A stretch of DNA of 64,000 bases from Micropterix aruncella (GCA_944548615.1 OX155954.1:3329335-3393334), one strand, 5' to 3'; positions 34,343 through 46,248 are shown, counted from the first letter of the stretch. Notes: generated from the sequence alone by a model not told the origin. Made by a program: numbers and translations.

Positions 34343-34495
34343 ATGAGTTATCATGATTGTTATGATACATACGTGAAAAGATACGTCTACAAGACGAAGA
34401 AGTTCTGCCAGGAAGAAGTGACGGAAAAAGTTATGGAACGCGGCGAAACGGAGGTTCCCGAAAAAGAAGGACTCGGTGCTGCACGCTCAGCATGA
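34343..34495 (+). CDS. Candidate small protein (50 residues), unknown
   Basis: ATG at 34343 in good context (TTCAAAATG), stop TGA at 34493-34495. The peptide starts MSYHDCYDTYVKRYVYKTKK, then FCQEEVTEKVMERG, and is rich in Tyr, Lys and Glu with two Cys. It has no signal peptide or membrane segment. The frame is also open upstream, but that part is Arg-rich and looks like 5' UTR. An AATAAA polyadenylation signal lies at 34608-34613, about 115 bases downstream, so initiator, ORF and poly(A) signal fit a compact single-exon gene. No family recognised; codon composition is coding-like. It could instead be the first exon of a spliced gene. Confidence 0.4.
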   Translation: MSYHDCYDTYVKRYVYKTKKFCQEEVTEKVMERGETEVPEKEGLGAARSA

Positions 34496-35695
34496 GATCG
34501 AACAGTTCCCCAGAGAAGCGGCGGAGAGAAAGGCCCGGAATATTCTTTTACAGTAGCTCCTATTTAAGTATTTTATTGCTCGATTTCCCCTGATTCTAGT
34601 AGTCGTAAATAAAAATAATAAGGCAAATTATGTTTTTTTTAAATAAATCCAACGCAAACAAGCACAGATAAACGTGTTTACACTAAAAATACGCATTTAA
34701 AAAAATCTTGCGTGAGATTAAGGGGGGGGGGAGGGGTCGAGCCAGATATAACGACATATCACCTGGGACGAGAGGGGAGTCGAAGAATTGCCAAAATAGC
34801 CTCAATGGACGCTCCTTAACCGGCACAAACGCTGGTACTGACGGCCACCAAAGTTACCTATACCATAGTATACCACCGTGCCTATACAGCAGTGCAGTGC
34901 GCTATACTGGTCAATACTGACATAAACAAAAAATAGGGGGTGTGCCTGTACCCCAGTTAGCCATTCAAAGTTGACAGAAATGTAATCCTTATAGTTTTAC
35001 TTGGATTTTTTTCGTAAAATTTATTATGGCACCATTATGTTCGACGTGTATACTCGTCATCGCTTCATTTTAATTACGCACCCCGTGAGGGAATTTTAAA
35101 AATAAATTCCGGAGAAATCAACAAAAATATGAAAAACTCGGCCATCCAACAGAAAATTTGACAGCGTGATGTTGCTAACAGCGGGTTTTAAAATATTATG
35201 CCCCTTGTGCCGGCATGTGCCACGAATGCCCGTCCTATGACTATAGTAACAAGATCATTTCATTTAAACAAGTTTAAATGTTATTTTCAAAAGTCATAAA
35301 ATATAAGTATGAGCGGTAACCTTACATCGCTAAATTAAGACGAGATTCAAAAATATGTTAGACATCGAAAGCTGTGTATTACGAAAATAATTGTCATGAT
35401 TTAGTTAGTACTTACATTGATGATAAATAATAATTTTGTATGTATTACCTTGATGTAGCGATTTTTTGCTACTCTCGGGATACATTAACCACCTCTATGT
35501 AACGAAATCCTCAGTATAAACCAGTGAATGTCAAACAGTGCATTAGAACAACTAATCGTGTCTCGACATGTCCGCAAGAATAGGTGCGAGTTGTGGGCGC
35601 CAAGGCGCCAAGTTTGTCAGTACAGAAATATTATATTTAGTCAAATACAGCGAATATGTAAGTTCATACAGTATTACAGAATAAACTTCTGTGTT
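34496..35695. other. Intergenic DNA, no gene recognised
   Basis: AT-rich with a G-run near 34720-34740. ORFs at 34708-34920 and 35528-35734 have no known domain. Confidence 0.4.
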
Positions 35696-36150
35696 TTAAC
35701 CCTTTTAGGACCATGGGACATATGTGTCCCATAACTTCCAAAATCATTTTATAAATTATCGAATACGAATACTTATTAAATTATATTTTCTCCATGTTAT
35801 TGAGACGTGTCTTATTATTAGCAAAAAAATATTGTTTAAAAATATACCGTTTATTTTAATATATCGCAAATGACCAACGACTTTTTCAAATGATTTTTTT
35901 TCTTATAGTACGTTTTTTTAGTACGTATGCTTTATGATTTAAATAATACAATACAATAATCAAATTTTGGATAAATTGTCTTTGTATCTTTATGGATCCT
36001 AGGGACACTCATGTCCCATCAATTTTTACAAAATCTATTGAACCAATTTTCCCAAAGCTTGACATCCATGTTACTTACATCGCCCTTTAACAGTTTTATG
36101 TACCAAAACTTCCATACCCTTCCGCAAAGCTTATGGTCCCAAAGGGTTAA
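35696..36150. mobile_element. piggyBac-like non-autonomous element (TTAA, 455 bp)
   Basis: TTAA at both ends (35696-35699, 36147-36150). Inverted tips: TTAACCCTTTTAGGACCATG and, reading in from the right, TTAACCCTTTGGGACCATAA. Just inside are self-complementary words GGGACATATGTGTCCC (left) and GGGACACTCATGTCCC. No transposase. Confidence 0.75.
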
Positions 36151-36216
36151 ATTTGTGCGTTTTTATTTTGTAGGTCTATATGACTCGTTTTAGCGAACAG
36201 TTACTGTTAGACTTAC

Positions 36217-39200
36217 CTATATCGCCATTAGTGAGATGTTCCGTCACATTGGCTGCTAATTGTCGACCCACAGTCATTTGCGCCTCAGTGAATCCAGGAA
36301 CAGTGTCTAGATCTGGAATAACAGTAATAAAAATAAATTTTAATAAATACCTCTGTGACATGGAGTCAAGAAAGATAATAATAATAACTAATTATTAGTA
36401 CATTTTAAACAAACAAGTGATCTAACTGCCATCTGGCAATATCCGACAGCTAATCTTTCTTATATCTCTGAGCGCATACCTACGGATGGCAGCCCAGCTA
36501 GGGTGCCATATGCCGCAATATATCGGAACTGTCCTCTTATTGAGTCTCTGTCCCGTCCTGACAAACACTAAAATGTCCTGATACTGCGCAAATCGCGCAA
36601 TGAATGAATGATTTTTTTTTACGTATTTGGGCTTTTTAAGGACATATCTCTCCAAAAATATGCGGCCTGGATGGCCTTATCGCTTGCCTCTTGCAGATAT
36701 TGAATGAATGAATGAAAAGTGGTCTGTCTTATTTAATAAATATGAAGTTTTCGACTGTCATTGATTACTTGAGTGAAATCCTTGATTACTTGAAATCCAG
36801 AATGGGCAATGATTGCAAACTATGTTATACCTTCTTAATTAAAATTGTGTGTAGATTTTGAGCGACAGATGCTTTCAACAATATACGTATCTGAAAAACT
36901 TTTTGTAGTCTAAACATGCATCTGAAGAGTGAAAGTCGAAGAAGTCCGTGGAAGAGATGAATTTACTTTTTGAATAAAACTGAAACTCCAGAATGAAAAT
37001 GCCAAATGCTAATATATTCCAATATTTGTTTGAAATTCCAGCCCACAACGCTACAGTAGATATGATGTTTTCTTTAATGGCGGCTTATTGGACTGATGAA
37101 ATAAATTCCCTGCCGCCAAGTCAATATTACATCGTCAGATAAAATATAATTTGACTTGCCAGAGTTTTGTAATTATGTGAAAGGAAATCCTGCAAATTGC
37201 TGAAATAAAGTCCTCGAAAAATTATAATACGCCAAGTACTTCTTTAGCTACAGCTACGTAAAATAAACCCCCACCCGCGCGTAACGATAACTACTGGCGT
37301 TTGCCGTTACATATCCCTTTGCACGCTTGCCTCGCACCCTATTCCCGCAAAGCCGTGCCACTCGAGAGTGCGCCTACTGTTCTAACTCGGTATACTGTGC
37401 ATGTGCTGGAATCTCGTTATAATAAACAGACATGTTTTTAATTCTTTTTTATTAACTGATAAATTTTCTGAAAGGCATAAAAAACCTTAACCCCTAGAGC
37501 CCCGATTGGCCGATATCGGCCACAACACGATTCAGCGTGACGGCCCCGCTGCGCCGTTTTAATTTAATTTTAATTTAATTTGTTTTATTTTATTATGTTA
37601 ATATGTTTTATTTTAATTATGGGTACAGTGGTTTGGCAGTAATTAATGTTTTGGCGAGACAGTGTCATAATTCAATTTTTTTACTAATTTTTACTAAAAT
37701 TTTTTGAGACATCAATTTGTCAATTGGCTGAGGGGCCGAGGCCTGAACTACCTATCTTTAAGTGGCATTGAATGCTAAGTTAACAGTTAATCTACCTTTT
37801 TATATATAGAACATTTGATAAAACTGCTTTAAACGGAGGTTTATTGCCTCAGCTGACATCTTTCAATTGAGTGTAACTAATACTTCTATTTAAGAAAACG
37901 CACAATTCACTTTTTACAGTGCTTACTCTTCGTCTGTCTATACATTTTCCAAGATGCTAAAGATTTGTTCCACAAAAGCATTAGATATTGGAGTACTACC
38001 CACATACTGCACGAATTCCAACAAATTTGGTGCTGCTTCATTGTTAATAAAAGAGAATGGGCATTTTGGGCCCACTTTCCCTTGAATAGCAGCGAAGGAA
38101 ATCCCAGCTTGGATTGGGAAACGCTTATGTTTGAATGAGATATACTTACGGATGTGCACGACTTTCGACTCTGCATGTTAGTTTATGGGTTCCTTTACCG
38201 TCGACGAACGATCACTCATCATCCATATATCTCAAAAATCGAGCTTTTCCTTTTGCAACACAAAATGCCTCCAATTGAGGCGAATTAAAGCGAAAAAATA
38301 AAAAAATAAACTATTGATCACTTCGGCAAAGCCGTTTTCTAAATGAAAGTGACATTACGAAATAATTCAAATTTCGAATGCTACCAACATTTAAAATATG
38401 ATACAATTGGCTGAGTTTGTTATCAACGAGCCATTAAATCGAAATAAAAATAAAAAAACCTCCATATGCTCAATGAAATGAAAGAAGAAACTTCAATCTT
38501 AATTTCTGGCAGAGGAGTTTATAATAAAGATTGTATAATGTTATCAAAATAGGGTAAACCTACATAAAATAGTATAATATTAAAAAATTGTAAAGAAATA
38601 TTGTAGAAAACAGTATAATATTGTTATATTTGATAAGGTTTGTAAAGAAATCCGTTTATAGATGTTTTTATTTAAAATAAAATTAGTAAAAGCTACTTAA
38701 AAAGTAGCGAAGGAAATCCCAGCTTGTATTGGGAAATGCTTATGTTTGAATGAGATATATATAAATTTCAGAAAAAAAAAACATTACAACAAAATTATTA
38801 TTAGATAACAAGTCGGAATTCATGAAAAAACTGACCAAAAAGTATTTATTTGCAAAATTGACCAAAAAGTTGCAGCGCAGTTTATTGCGCGCGAAGGTTG
38901 GCTTCTGACCGTTTAAGGCCTATTTTATAAAAGTGACGGATACCGATCAGTAATGGTTTAGAAAGACTATCGGTTTCCTAAAAGCGACAAATTCATTAAT
39001 TATACGTAAATTATACTTTGCAGGGGGGGTAGTCCAAATAATTAAAGGTAACAAGGAAAAAAATTCTATTATTTGGAGGTCAGCTGTTCTGTATTATCAA
39101 GGATTAAATTATTAATCGTAGTGAAAGATACCCATACGTTATTGTTATTGAAGAGGTGGGCCCTTATTACGGAATACCAACTTTCAGTAGAGAAGATATA

Positions 39201-42200
39201 GATATTGACTATCAAACTAATTTAGAGACCGCAATAAGAACCCAGCAAACAATCTGCACGCGGCAATCCTGAACTATACATTTTGACGTCCCTCGAATGC
39301 AGACCACTTTTGGGCAGAGGCATTTTGTGTACATAGCCCCTAGATGAAGATTTAAAAATGTATGTGCCGAAGTCTTCTTCTTCTTTTAAAGCCAAAATTG
39401 ATTCCTGGCTAAAATATGACGCCCGGCAAAATATCCACAAATTAATATACCGAGACAATTATCCCTTTTTTTATTTTTATTTATTACTATTACTTATTTA
39501 TAAATTTTGGTGACTATTGTTTGATATCATTTGACATTTTATTTTATTTTTATTTTATTAACACGATTATTTATTTTTGTGTTTTATTTCCTATTGTGAT
39601 CATTAGTTAGTAGATCATTAGATAGGCATCTGGAAAGCAGGAGCAAGGAAAGGGGAGCAAGTATTGTGCATGTAAAAAGTTGCATTTTCACATTTGGGTA
39701 CTTTCTTTAGGAATATCAAGGTGCACTCTTTTACATGGATATAAATCCTTTTATTAAAATTGGTTTTTAGTGCCAGGCCTTAGTACTCTTCTCTTTATAT
39801 ATTCTTTTAGTTTTTGCTGTGTACTACTGTGTTTCTAATTTGGACCTTAGCTGCGGTTCAAATATGGAACAGCAGAAGGGTGACGTATTAAAATAAATGT
39901 AACTTTACCTTTAGGCTTTAATTGATATTACGATAAAACTAAATTGAAAAACGACACCTGAAAGTAAAGAAGGAAAATTTCAGACGGAAAAACATACGAT
40001 TCAGAGTAATCTTACTGATGATGAATATAGGACTGCAAAGCTATTTACTAGTGATCAGACCATTATCACTTTTGGTCGACTGTTAGTCATAGAAATCTTG
40101 AATGAAAATACAGTATAACTCCAATCATCCGAACTCCGACTATCCGAATCGCTGATTATCCGAAATTAAAACGGAAAACAATTAGGACGGAAACGTACTG
40201 TGACTCGCAAAATAATGATTCTGTCTACGCACGCTATTGTCCTTGGGGATGATGCACTAATGTACAGCACTTTCTAAATACGATTAATATGTGAAAGTGC
40301 AGCCTTTACATTTAATTAATATTGATATTGGTAATAAATTTTGATATCAAATAGTTTTTTCACCCAATTTAAACATATATACAATAATTAATTAAAATAG
40401 ACCCTTTTTTCGGAATAAATGGAATTATCCGAATTTTCGATTATCTGGATGGAATCTGGTCCCAATTGATTCGGATAATTGGAGTTCTACTGTAATTAAA
40501 TATGGAGAAAAAAAAACACTTCTATGTAGGTACTGAAATATTTAAATTATTATTCATAAAAACATACAACAATGAATCAAAATGCATATTAAATGTTATC
40601 TAGTATTAATCAACAACAAAGTACGAAATAAAGTTGATTAACACTAATAGAATTATTTTGAAGACAATTTATTGCTGGATAAGACATTTTGGCGGTTTCA
40701 CAACATAGTTATCTTACAAGTGTAGGCACTTTAACTCTCGTTATCGTCATTATTACAATGGAAAATGTCCAGGGATCTTATTTATTTTTGGAACCAAAAC
40801 TTATTTCATATCTGGCCTTCCATTCATTGTATGGTTCGTTAGTTGTTATTTGGGTCTGCTTTATGGGAAAATGGTATCTGAATAACATTTTCCAAAAAGT
40901 ATCATCCGAAAGGGTAGTTCTCATTTGAGTGCAAGTGCACGACACCCGACCGATGTCGCGAATAGACAGCATACAACATATCTTCCATTGTAAATTTACT
41001 GGAATGCCGAGAAGCGATGGATTTGGGACGCCGTATTTATTCATGATTGTGCATCGCGCCGGATTTGCGATGGAATCTTTGAATTTCGTGCTCAGATCGT
41101 TCAAGTCGCGGAATATCATAGCAGGTTGCGGCGCAAAAGGGCTGACGACGTGACGGCCAATCATAATACAGACACTGTACGCCATCATGCCCAGTTCAGG
41201 AATCGTAACGTTTATTAGCATCACTCCATCGAGCGGATTCGCATTCAACGTGACTCGTATATCAGGCGCTCCTTTAAATGTAAACTTTATGACGTATGCG
41301 TCGAGGTTCGTCTTCCAGGATTTGTAATCATCGCTTGATTCAAACCCAGTTTCCAACATCAAAACGTATAGAACTGCCACGAACAGATTGTTCTTGCGAA
41401 TCTCCTTCGATTCTTTATCGTCGACGAACTTCTGGATTACTTGTTCCAATTCTGGAGGAATCCTCGTCAGCGTACTCTCGGCGACTTTGATCTTTTCGGC
41501 CATAATAAAACGATTGTAAAACTGTTTCTTTTTTCACATTGCACGCTGCAAATTTCAGTAAAACGCCGGTTCGATTTGACGAAAAAACGATGAAGCAGCG
41601 ACTTTAACTGTCATTTTTGTTTTACGAAAAGGGGATGTAATCATAACATGGTATGAAATACAATCGTACCTTTAATTAAACGTAAGAAAACAATCGTACC
41701 TTTAACTCAATCACGCGAATTCGTTTGAAAAGGTTTATAATCCATACCTATTCATCGTGGCCTTACCCCTAATTATATTTCAATTTACATCTATGTATAT
41801 AGATAGCCATAAACTTCTCGCGTAAATCTCAGTAAATCGTATATATCATCGATATTATCGTATGGAAGCCTAACTCTAAATCGTACGGAAAATGCGCTGA
41901 GTGTTGCCACTCTGCAAAAAATGACATTAGGGCGCAACTTTCCCACTGCACGCAAATGTCAAAACCGGAAAAAAGTTCAAAAACTTTATGCTTTATTGAG
42001 GATAACTGCTACAGTAACTGCAATTCCCTAAGCGATTCTATGTTAACTTGAATGATAGCCCTTTAATAAAAAATGCGATAACCGAGCCGGGCACGTATAG
42101 ACTTGTCGGCGATTCCTGCCGACACGATAACTAAACAAATTCAAAATACACAGCAATACGCACCTTCTGCAGAAGCGAGGGAGTCATTCGGATGCACTTT

Positions 42201-42257
42201 GTTGATATTATACACAGGCTGAGGCTCGTTAGCGGCGCAATCATTCGTCTCAGCCAT
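36217..42257 (-). CDS. Unidentified spliced gene, first two coding exons
   Basis: Coding exon 1 (42257-42164) starts with ATG in good context and reads MAETNDCAANEPQPVYNINK then VHPNDSLASAE, ending in phase 1 at an AAG/GTGCGT donor. Coding exon 2 (36312-36217) has a TTATTCCAG acceptor and a perfect TAG/GTAAGT donor and reads DLDTVPGFTEAQMTVGRQLA then ANVTEHLTNGDI. The phase joins exactly (G+AT = Asp), which is why I link them across the 5.85 kb intron; the link is an inference. The joined N-terminal 62 residues are hydrophilic with no signal peptide or recognised domain. The gene must continue to lower coordinates, but I could not find the next exon with confidence. The FBXO7-like gene and several repeats lie in the intron. 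If the join is wrong, these are two separate exons. Confidence 0.45.
36313..37486. other. Intronic/intergenic DNA, no other gene seen
   Basis: AT-rich; one ORF at 36655-36422 lacks a known domain. Nothing else supported. Confidence 0.35.
37487..37750. mobile_element. piggyBac-like MITE, family P, copy 1
   Basis: Starts TTAACCCCTAGAGCCCCGAT then GGCCGATATCGGCC, ends GGCTGAGGGGCCGAGGCCTG. Same orientation and ~85-90 percent similar to 56194-56460. The right TTAA is missing here, so the right end has decayed or been truncated. Confidence 0.75.
37790..38176 (-). pseudogene. hAT transposase C-terminal dimerisation fragment
   Basis: The minus-strand frame reads KRFPIQAGISFAAIQGKVGP, then YVGSTPISNAFVEQIFSILE and NVYRRRVSTVK; the S.P.SNA.VE..FS....V...R......V motif is the hAT dimerisation region. 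Only ~80 residues remain. A 59-bp piece (GCGAAGGAAATCCCAGCTTG) recurs at 38706-38763, a partial duplication. Confidence 0.65.
38177..40110. other. Intronic/intergenic AT-rich DNA, no gene recognised
   Basis: Contains the 59-bp duplicate at 38706-38763 of the hAT fragment. A 78-codon minus-strand ORF (39458-39222) has no known domain. Otherwise low complexity. Confidence 0.4.
40111..40492. mobile_element. pogo/Tigger-like MITE (382 bp, TA duplication)
   Basis: Inverted tips CAGTATAACTCCAATCATCC and, from the right, CAGTAGAACTCCAATTATCC, each continuing GAA. TA dinucleotides flank both ends (40109-40110, 40493-40494). Repeated NATTATCCGAAT words inside are typical of Tigger/pogo ends. No transposase. 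Confidence 0.75.
40778..41503 (-). CDS. nutcracker/FBXO7-type F-box protein
   Basis: A single-exon 241-codon frame. Residues 1-155 resemble the FP domain shared by FBXO7, Drosophila nutcracker and the proteasome regulator PI31: LFVAVLYVLMLETGFE, then hydrophobic strands (GVMLINVTIPELGMMAYSVC) and F.DLNDLSTKFKDSIANPA. Residues 163-210 form an F-box (LLGIPVNLQWKICCMLSIRD through DDTFWKMLFRYHF). Such proteins are substrate receptors of SCF ubiquitin ligases; FP domains bind PI31, and nutcracker is needed for caspase activation in fly sperm individualisation (family knowledge). The N-terminal ubiquitin-like and C-terminal proline-rich parts of vertebrate FBXO7 are absent. The ATG is supported by an in-frame TGA about 33 bases upstream. 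An AATAAA signal lies at 40673-40668. The gene is nested in the intron of the gene at 36217-42257. The lack of introns may reflect retroposition. Confidence 0.85.
   Translation of the reverse strand: MAEKIKVAESTLTRIPPELEQVIQKFVDDKESKEIRKNNLFVAVLYVLMLETGFESSDDYKSWKTNLDAYVIKFTFKGAPDIRVTLNANPLDGVMLINVTIPELGMMAYSVCIMIGRHVVSPFAPQPAMIFRDLNDLSTKFKDSIANPARCTIMNKYGVPNPSLLGIPVNLQWKICCMLSIRDIGRVSCTCTQMRTTLSDDTFWKMLFRYHFPIKQTQITTNEPYNEWKARYEISFGSKNK
41504..42163. other. 5' flank of the FBXO7-type gene; intron of the outer gene
   Basis: Unique-looking AT-rich DNA. A short duplication (AATCGTACCTTTAA at about 41662 and 41692) is seen. No other feature. Confidence 0.4.
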
Positions 42258-42977
42258 GTTACCGCACTTTCGCACTAACTCACCGCATTTTCGCACTCAC
42301 TCACTTGTTCTCCCGGCACCCGCGACATTCGCGTTTACGACACTCGTAGCATCGTAAATTAATTGAAACGGCGGTCTTTTAAGTTAGAAATACATACAAT
42401 ATTTCGAAAACCCGGTCGCCAAAACACCGCCGTGTTTACACCGATACTTTTACTTGTTGATTCCTTTTTTTGACAACGGGTTTGACGGGGTTGCCATTTT
42501 AGAAAACGTTTGAAAATATAAATTACAAAAATGCTCCCCCTTCTTGTGAATTTAATTATTATTTTACTATACCTAATTCAATTTTCCTACCTGAGTTATC
42601 GTTTTTCTTCTTTCGTAAATAAGTTACATCATAATATGTCATCAACTCACTCATCAACTATTAATAGATAATCCGCTTAGCCAAGGCGATTCTACAGGCG
42701 CAGCGTCATTTTGAGGGTAGATAGATAGGTAAGAAATTTCAACAGTTCAACGCAAAAATACCACGATACTAAAATCCCAGGCTAAGTTTCTAGGCGTCAT
42801 ACTGGTTTCGAAACTCCTGCGGACTACATATAGAATTTTAGTATACAACATCTCATATAGGAAAAGCTCATGAATAAATATTATTAGGACAACTTGTAGG
42901 ATTGGTGATCCTCAAATCTTAATCTCAAATATGCAACATTATGTTATCCATTATTTTAAAAAAGACCAAGTTTGTTT
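42258..42977. other. Upstream region of the unidentified minus-strand gene
   Basis: 42258-42480 is GC-richer, with CGCATTTTCGCACTCACTCA near the ATG, and is the likely promoter/5' UTR. No TATA box recognised. 42480-42977 is AT-rich with no gene. Confidence 0.4.
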
Positions 42978-43226
42978 TTACTCTTTATTGTGAAATTTCA
43001 CAATGGGTAGCTTTATTATCACAGGACAATCTCTTACAACCAGCCCCTGCTATGAAGTATTTATATGTATGCATGTAACATGTGTCTTGTTATTGCATTC
43101 GATCGACAGAATTGAAATGCAATTCCGTTAATTTTATCCCAACGAAAAATAGTGACCCAGCCGCGAATCAAACCCGGAACCTTACTATGTAAGATCAGGC
43201 AACCTAACCACTATACCACCGTCTGG
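42978..43226 (-). mobile_element. tRNA-derived SINE (family S), copy 3
   Basis: The minus-strand head reads CGGTGGTATAGTGGTTAGGT then GGTTCCGGGTTTGATTCGCG, with A and B boxes; the tail ACTCTTTATTGTGAAATTTC (plus sense) matches the other copies. Confidence 0.8.
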
Positions 43227-43249
43227 TATACTTAGACTCCACAGTAGGA

Positions 43250-44460
43250 CGGTGTCGACTACAGCGGGCGAATCCGTCACCCCAGGTTGGTATAACGATA
43301 TGGATCATTCTTTCAGCCGTGGGATGAGCGTAGACGAATTTGAGACAAGACAATCTACTGTCTAGCTCCGCCAACAAGCCCGTTAGTGGCCAACGCTTTA
43401 CGGCGAGGCTCCTGGAAAGGTAACCAGCGGGCAGCTTTGCCCGCTGGTTACCAGTTTTGGTAGGTTATCTCCGTCTGGAGTTAACCTTCAAAATACCTCC
43501 ATCCTTCCGACTGGTTACGGGTCTGAAGTCGCTTACGCGGCCTCTACCTGTTGTAATTACAGAGGTAATTCTATTTGAATTTATCGCCGACCTGGGCGTT
43601 CTTTGCCCGAATTGCCACACGGGATCGAGTGGCCCAAGGCCATTTCAAGAGTGGCATTGCAACAGGTCCACATCCACCCCTGCTGCTTAGGAGACAGTAT
43701 ATTTTCATAGTCTCCAGACTCCTTCAGCAATTAGTCAGAGTGCACAACCGATTGGCATCACCGAACGGTGCGCAAACCGTCCAGTAGCGCCGAGATGCAA
43801 TCCCACCAGGAGAAACCGGACTTAGACTCCACAGTTCAAAGACCTCCTACTAACACATTAGTGATAGAGGCTTGTAGGCCACGTTGTCCTGCGATACCAG
43901 CAGAGTTTTCTAGAAACGGCCTCATGGCTCGCTTCCAACCTCATATAAGAGGCACAAAAAATGGCATAAATATAAAATAAGTTAATAGTAAAAACACAGT
44001 TTTAAAACAAGCTTTTATTAAAATGCTGTCCCGAGCCAACCCTGGGTGCAGCAGCCATGTCATAGTGGATCTTAGAACGGGCTATCATAATTGAATGGGC
44101 TACAAAATTTCGTGACTTGTGCTGTTGACTGTTGAGTCCCCTCGTCGGGAGCCAAGCCTGGGCCCTGCAGCCACGTTATGATGAAACATAACGAGCTATC
44201 ATAATTGAATGCTTATACAAAATTTCGTGTCTGTGCTGTTGACCGTTGAGGAGTACCCTCGTCGAGAGCCAATCCTGAGTGCAGAATCAGGTCATGCTTA
44301 CCGTAAAAATGCATTGTCATCGGACCTGCACCAACATGTATAATTTTAATATAATAGGATAAGAGAAAGTGGTTCTAATTCTGCTTGCAAGATTTGACCT
44401 AAACAAACATACTGACAAAAATTGAAAGGCAAATAAAGGCTTGTAAAAACATTATGGAGA
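43250..44460. repeat. Composite repeat family A/B, copy with both modules
   Basis: The B module on the plus strand (ACTACAGCGGGCGAATCCGT, AATTTATCGCCGACCTGGGC, then the GCACAACCGATTGGCATCAC block) runs 43250-44000. Inverted A units follow (44020-44345) with GAGTCCCCTCGTCGGGAGCC and GGGCTATCATAATTGAATG twice, ending in the A start near 44460. A perfect hairpin lies at 43419-43452 (GGTAACCAGCGGGCA, loop GCTT, TGCCCGCTGGTTACC). Confidence 0.7.
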
Positions 44461-45236
44461 GAAGAAATGTGCTTCCTGATTATACACGCTGCCATTCCAT
44501 GACAGACTAAAGACAGCTTGCATGCATCAACAATCGTCAGCAGTAACAAGTGGCAGGGAATCAGCTTTCGAGACCTTTTGTCCACCGATGGAGCTAAGAC
44601 GAAGCCACACAGGAGCGAGAATATTTCAGTTTAATAAATCCCTTTCTATAGATTTGCCATCACCAATAAAAAGGTAAATCAAAAACCTTGATATTTTGAA
44701 TGAAACTCCGGAAAGCTCCATGGAACAAATCCATTTTATTACATAATAACAGTCAATTTTCATATTAATGTCATCGATATATGAGCTCATATATTGATCA
44801 TTAACGTAAGTTAATATATTTTACTTTAAAAAAAGAAGATATATAGAAAATTGCACTAAACATTTTTTTTGTGAAAAATGACAATGATGCATCGAAAATG
44901 TGTTTTTTTTTAATTGAAAAACACATTTAAATCTCTATGAAAATACAAACGAATTATATATATTATAATATTAGGTAGTACAATATTTGGCAAATACATA
45001 CATAGATACCTACATTTAAACAATGATTCTACATCTTAATACTGAGCACTCTATCCTATGCTCATATTTTTTCTTAATAAAATAGCATTTTCAAAAATGT
45101 GCAATATTACTAAATAATAAAATGTTAAACCGGATCAGGATTAATTTATTAATTCTTGTTTATTATATTTGTATGTTCCTCCAATCTGACTTAAAAGTTT
45201 GTCCTCTTTTACAATATCGCTGTTATATTTTGATTT
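44461..45236. other. AT-rich DNA, no gene recognised
   Basis: Nothing beyond simple A/T runs and short ORFs without domains. Confidence 0.35.
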
Positions 45237-45716
45237 GTACTCTTTTACTCTCTATCTCGGAAGATGGTCCTTATCGTAGAATTAACTGTTCCATAGGAAT
45301 CAAATATCCCAAAAGACCACGAGTACAAATGAAATAAATACCATGATCTCACAAATGCCGTCACCCGGAACGGCTTCACTGTTCACCTTCACGCGGTGGA
45401 AGTTTGCGCTCGTGGCCTGCCAGCTAAATCTTTGTTTCACCTTTTTAAAGATCTTGGTCTCTCCAGGAAAATAATCAACTCCTTTCTAGAAAAATTATCT
45501 AAAACCGCAATTTCTGCATGTCAAATTCTATGGCATCGAAGGGGGAGTGAATGGGTGGTAAGGTGACGCTCACATGTGGCAAAACAGCTGTCCTAAACCT
45601 ACCACAGCCGGTCGTTAGTCCGGAATCCACCGTTTACCTCCCAGAAGTGTAATAATTATATATGATAGGCCCGATTTTGGTCGGTGAATTCCATGGCAGC
45701 TCCGTTTGTATTTTAT
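45237..45716 (+). pseudogene. LINE C-terminus (copy 2 of the 714-2450 family)
   Basis: Plus strand reads AVTRNGFTVHLHAVEV.ARGL then PAKSLFHLFKDLGLSRKIIN, ISKTAISACQIL and a 3' UTR with CGGTGAATTCCATGGCAGCT. Frameshifts lie upstream of 45340. Confidence 0.75.
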
Positions 45717-45774
45717 TTTTATTTATTGGCATAGATTTTATATATTGATATGTATTATTGCTATTATGCTACAT

Positions 45775-46248
45775 CAGGGCTGTCCAGCTGCAAGTCCACC
45801 AAGAGAATTTAAAAAAACAACGGTTTGGAGGGCCGCATTATAAAATACTTTGTATGCAACTTTATCAGTGAGTTGTAATAGGTATGGTACACGCGTAAAA
45901 ACGCGTTTGTATTATTATTTTAATTTATTCAAAAAATATCAAATTACAAAAAAATGAGGGAAATTTGAGGATGTTGGTTTTCACTAACTAATGCATCAAT
46001 ATTAACTTTAATATAAAGTTGTTGATAAACGAAGCAACTGAGTAAGTGACTTATCAGAGAGGAAAATCTCTCAAAAACCTTCGCTGCGACCTTCTATCCG
46101 TTGCCAGTGTAAGAATTTCGTACATTATCGCTAATGTAATAATTTCGTATTTGAGGGTAATTAAACAATTAGAGGCCCGCCCAGCGGGCCGTAAAAAGTA
46201 AGGTCGCGGGCCGTATGCGGCCCGCAGGCCTCATGTTGGTCAGCCCTG
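45775..46248. mobile_element. hAT-like non-autonomous element (474 bp)
   Basis: Tips CAGGGCTGTCCAGC and, from the right, CAGGGCTGACCAAC. Flanking octamers TGCTACAT and TGCAACGT match at 6 of 8 positions, consistent with an aged 8-bp hAT duplication. Subterminal GCCCGC/GCGGGC-rich words (AGGCCCGCCCAGCGGGCC) resemble those of known hAT MITEs. No ORF. Confidence 0.65.

Noticed and set aside
40929..41490. Plus-strand ORFs at 40.9-41.5 kb
   Set aside because: Antisense shadows of the FBXO7-type gene, which has recognisable domains on the minus strand.
41521..41570. Joining the exon at 42164-42257 to the FBXO7-type frame
   Set aside because: The phase does not fit the nearest AG acceptors, and an in-frame TGA precedes the FBXO7 ATG.
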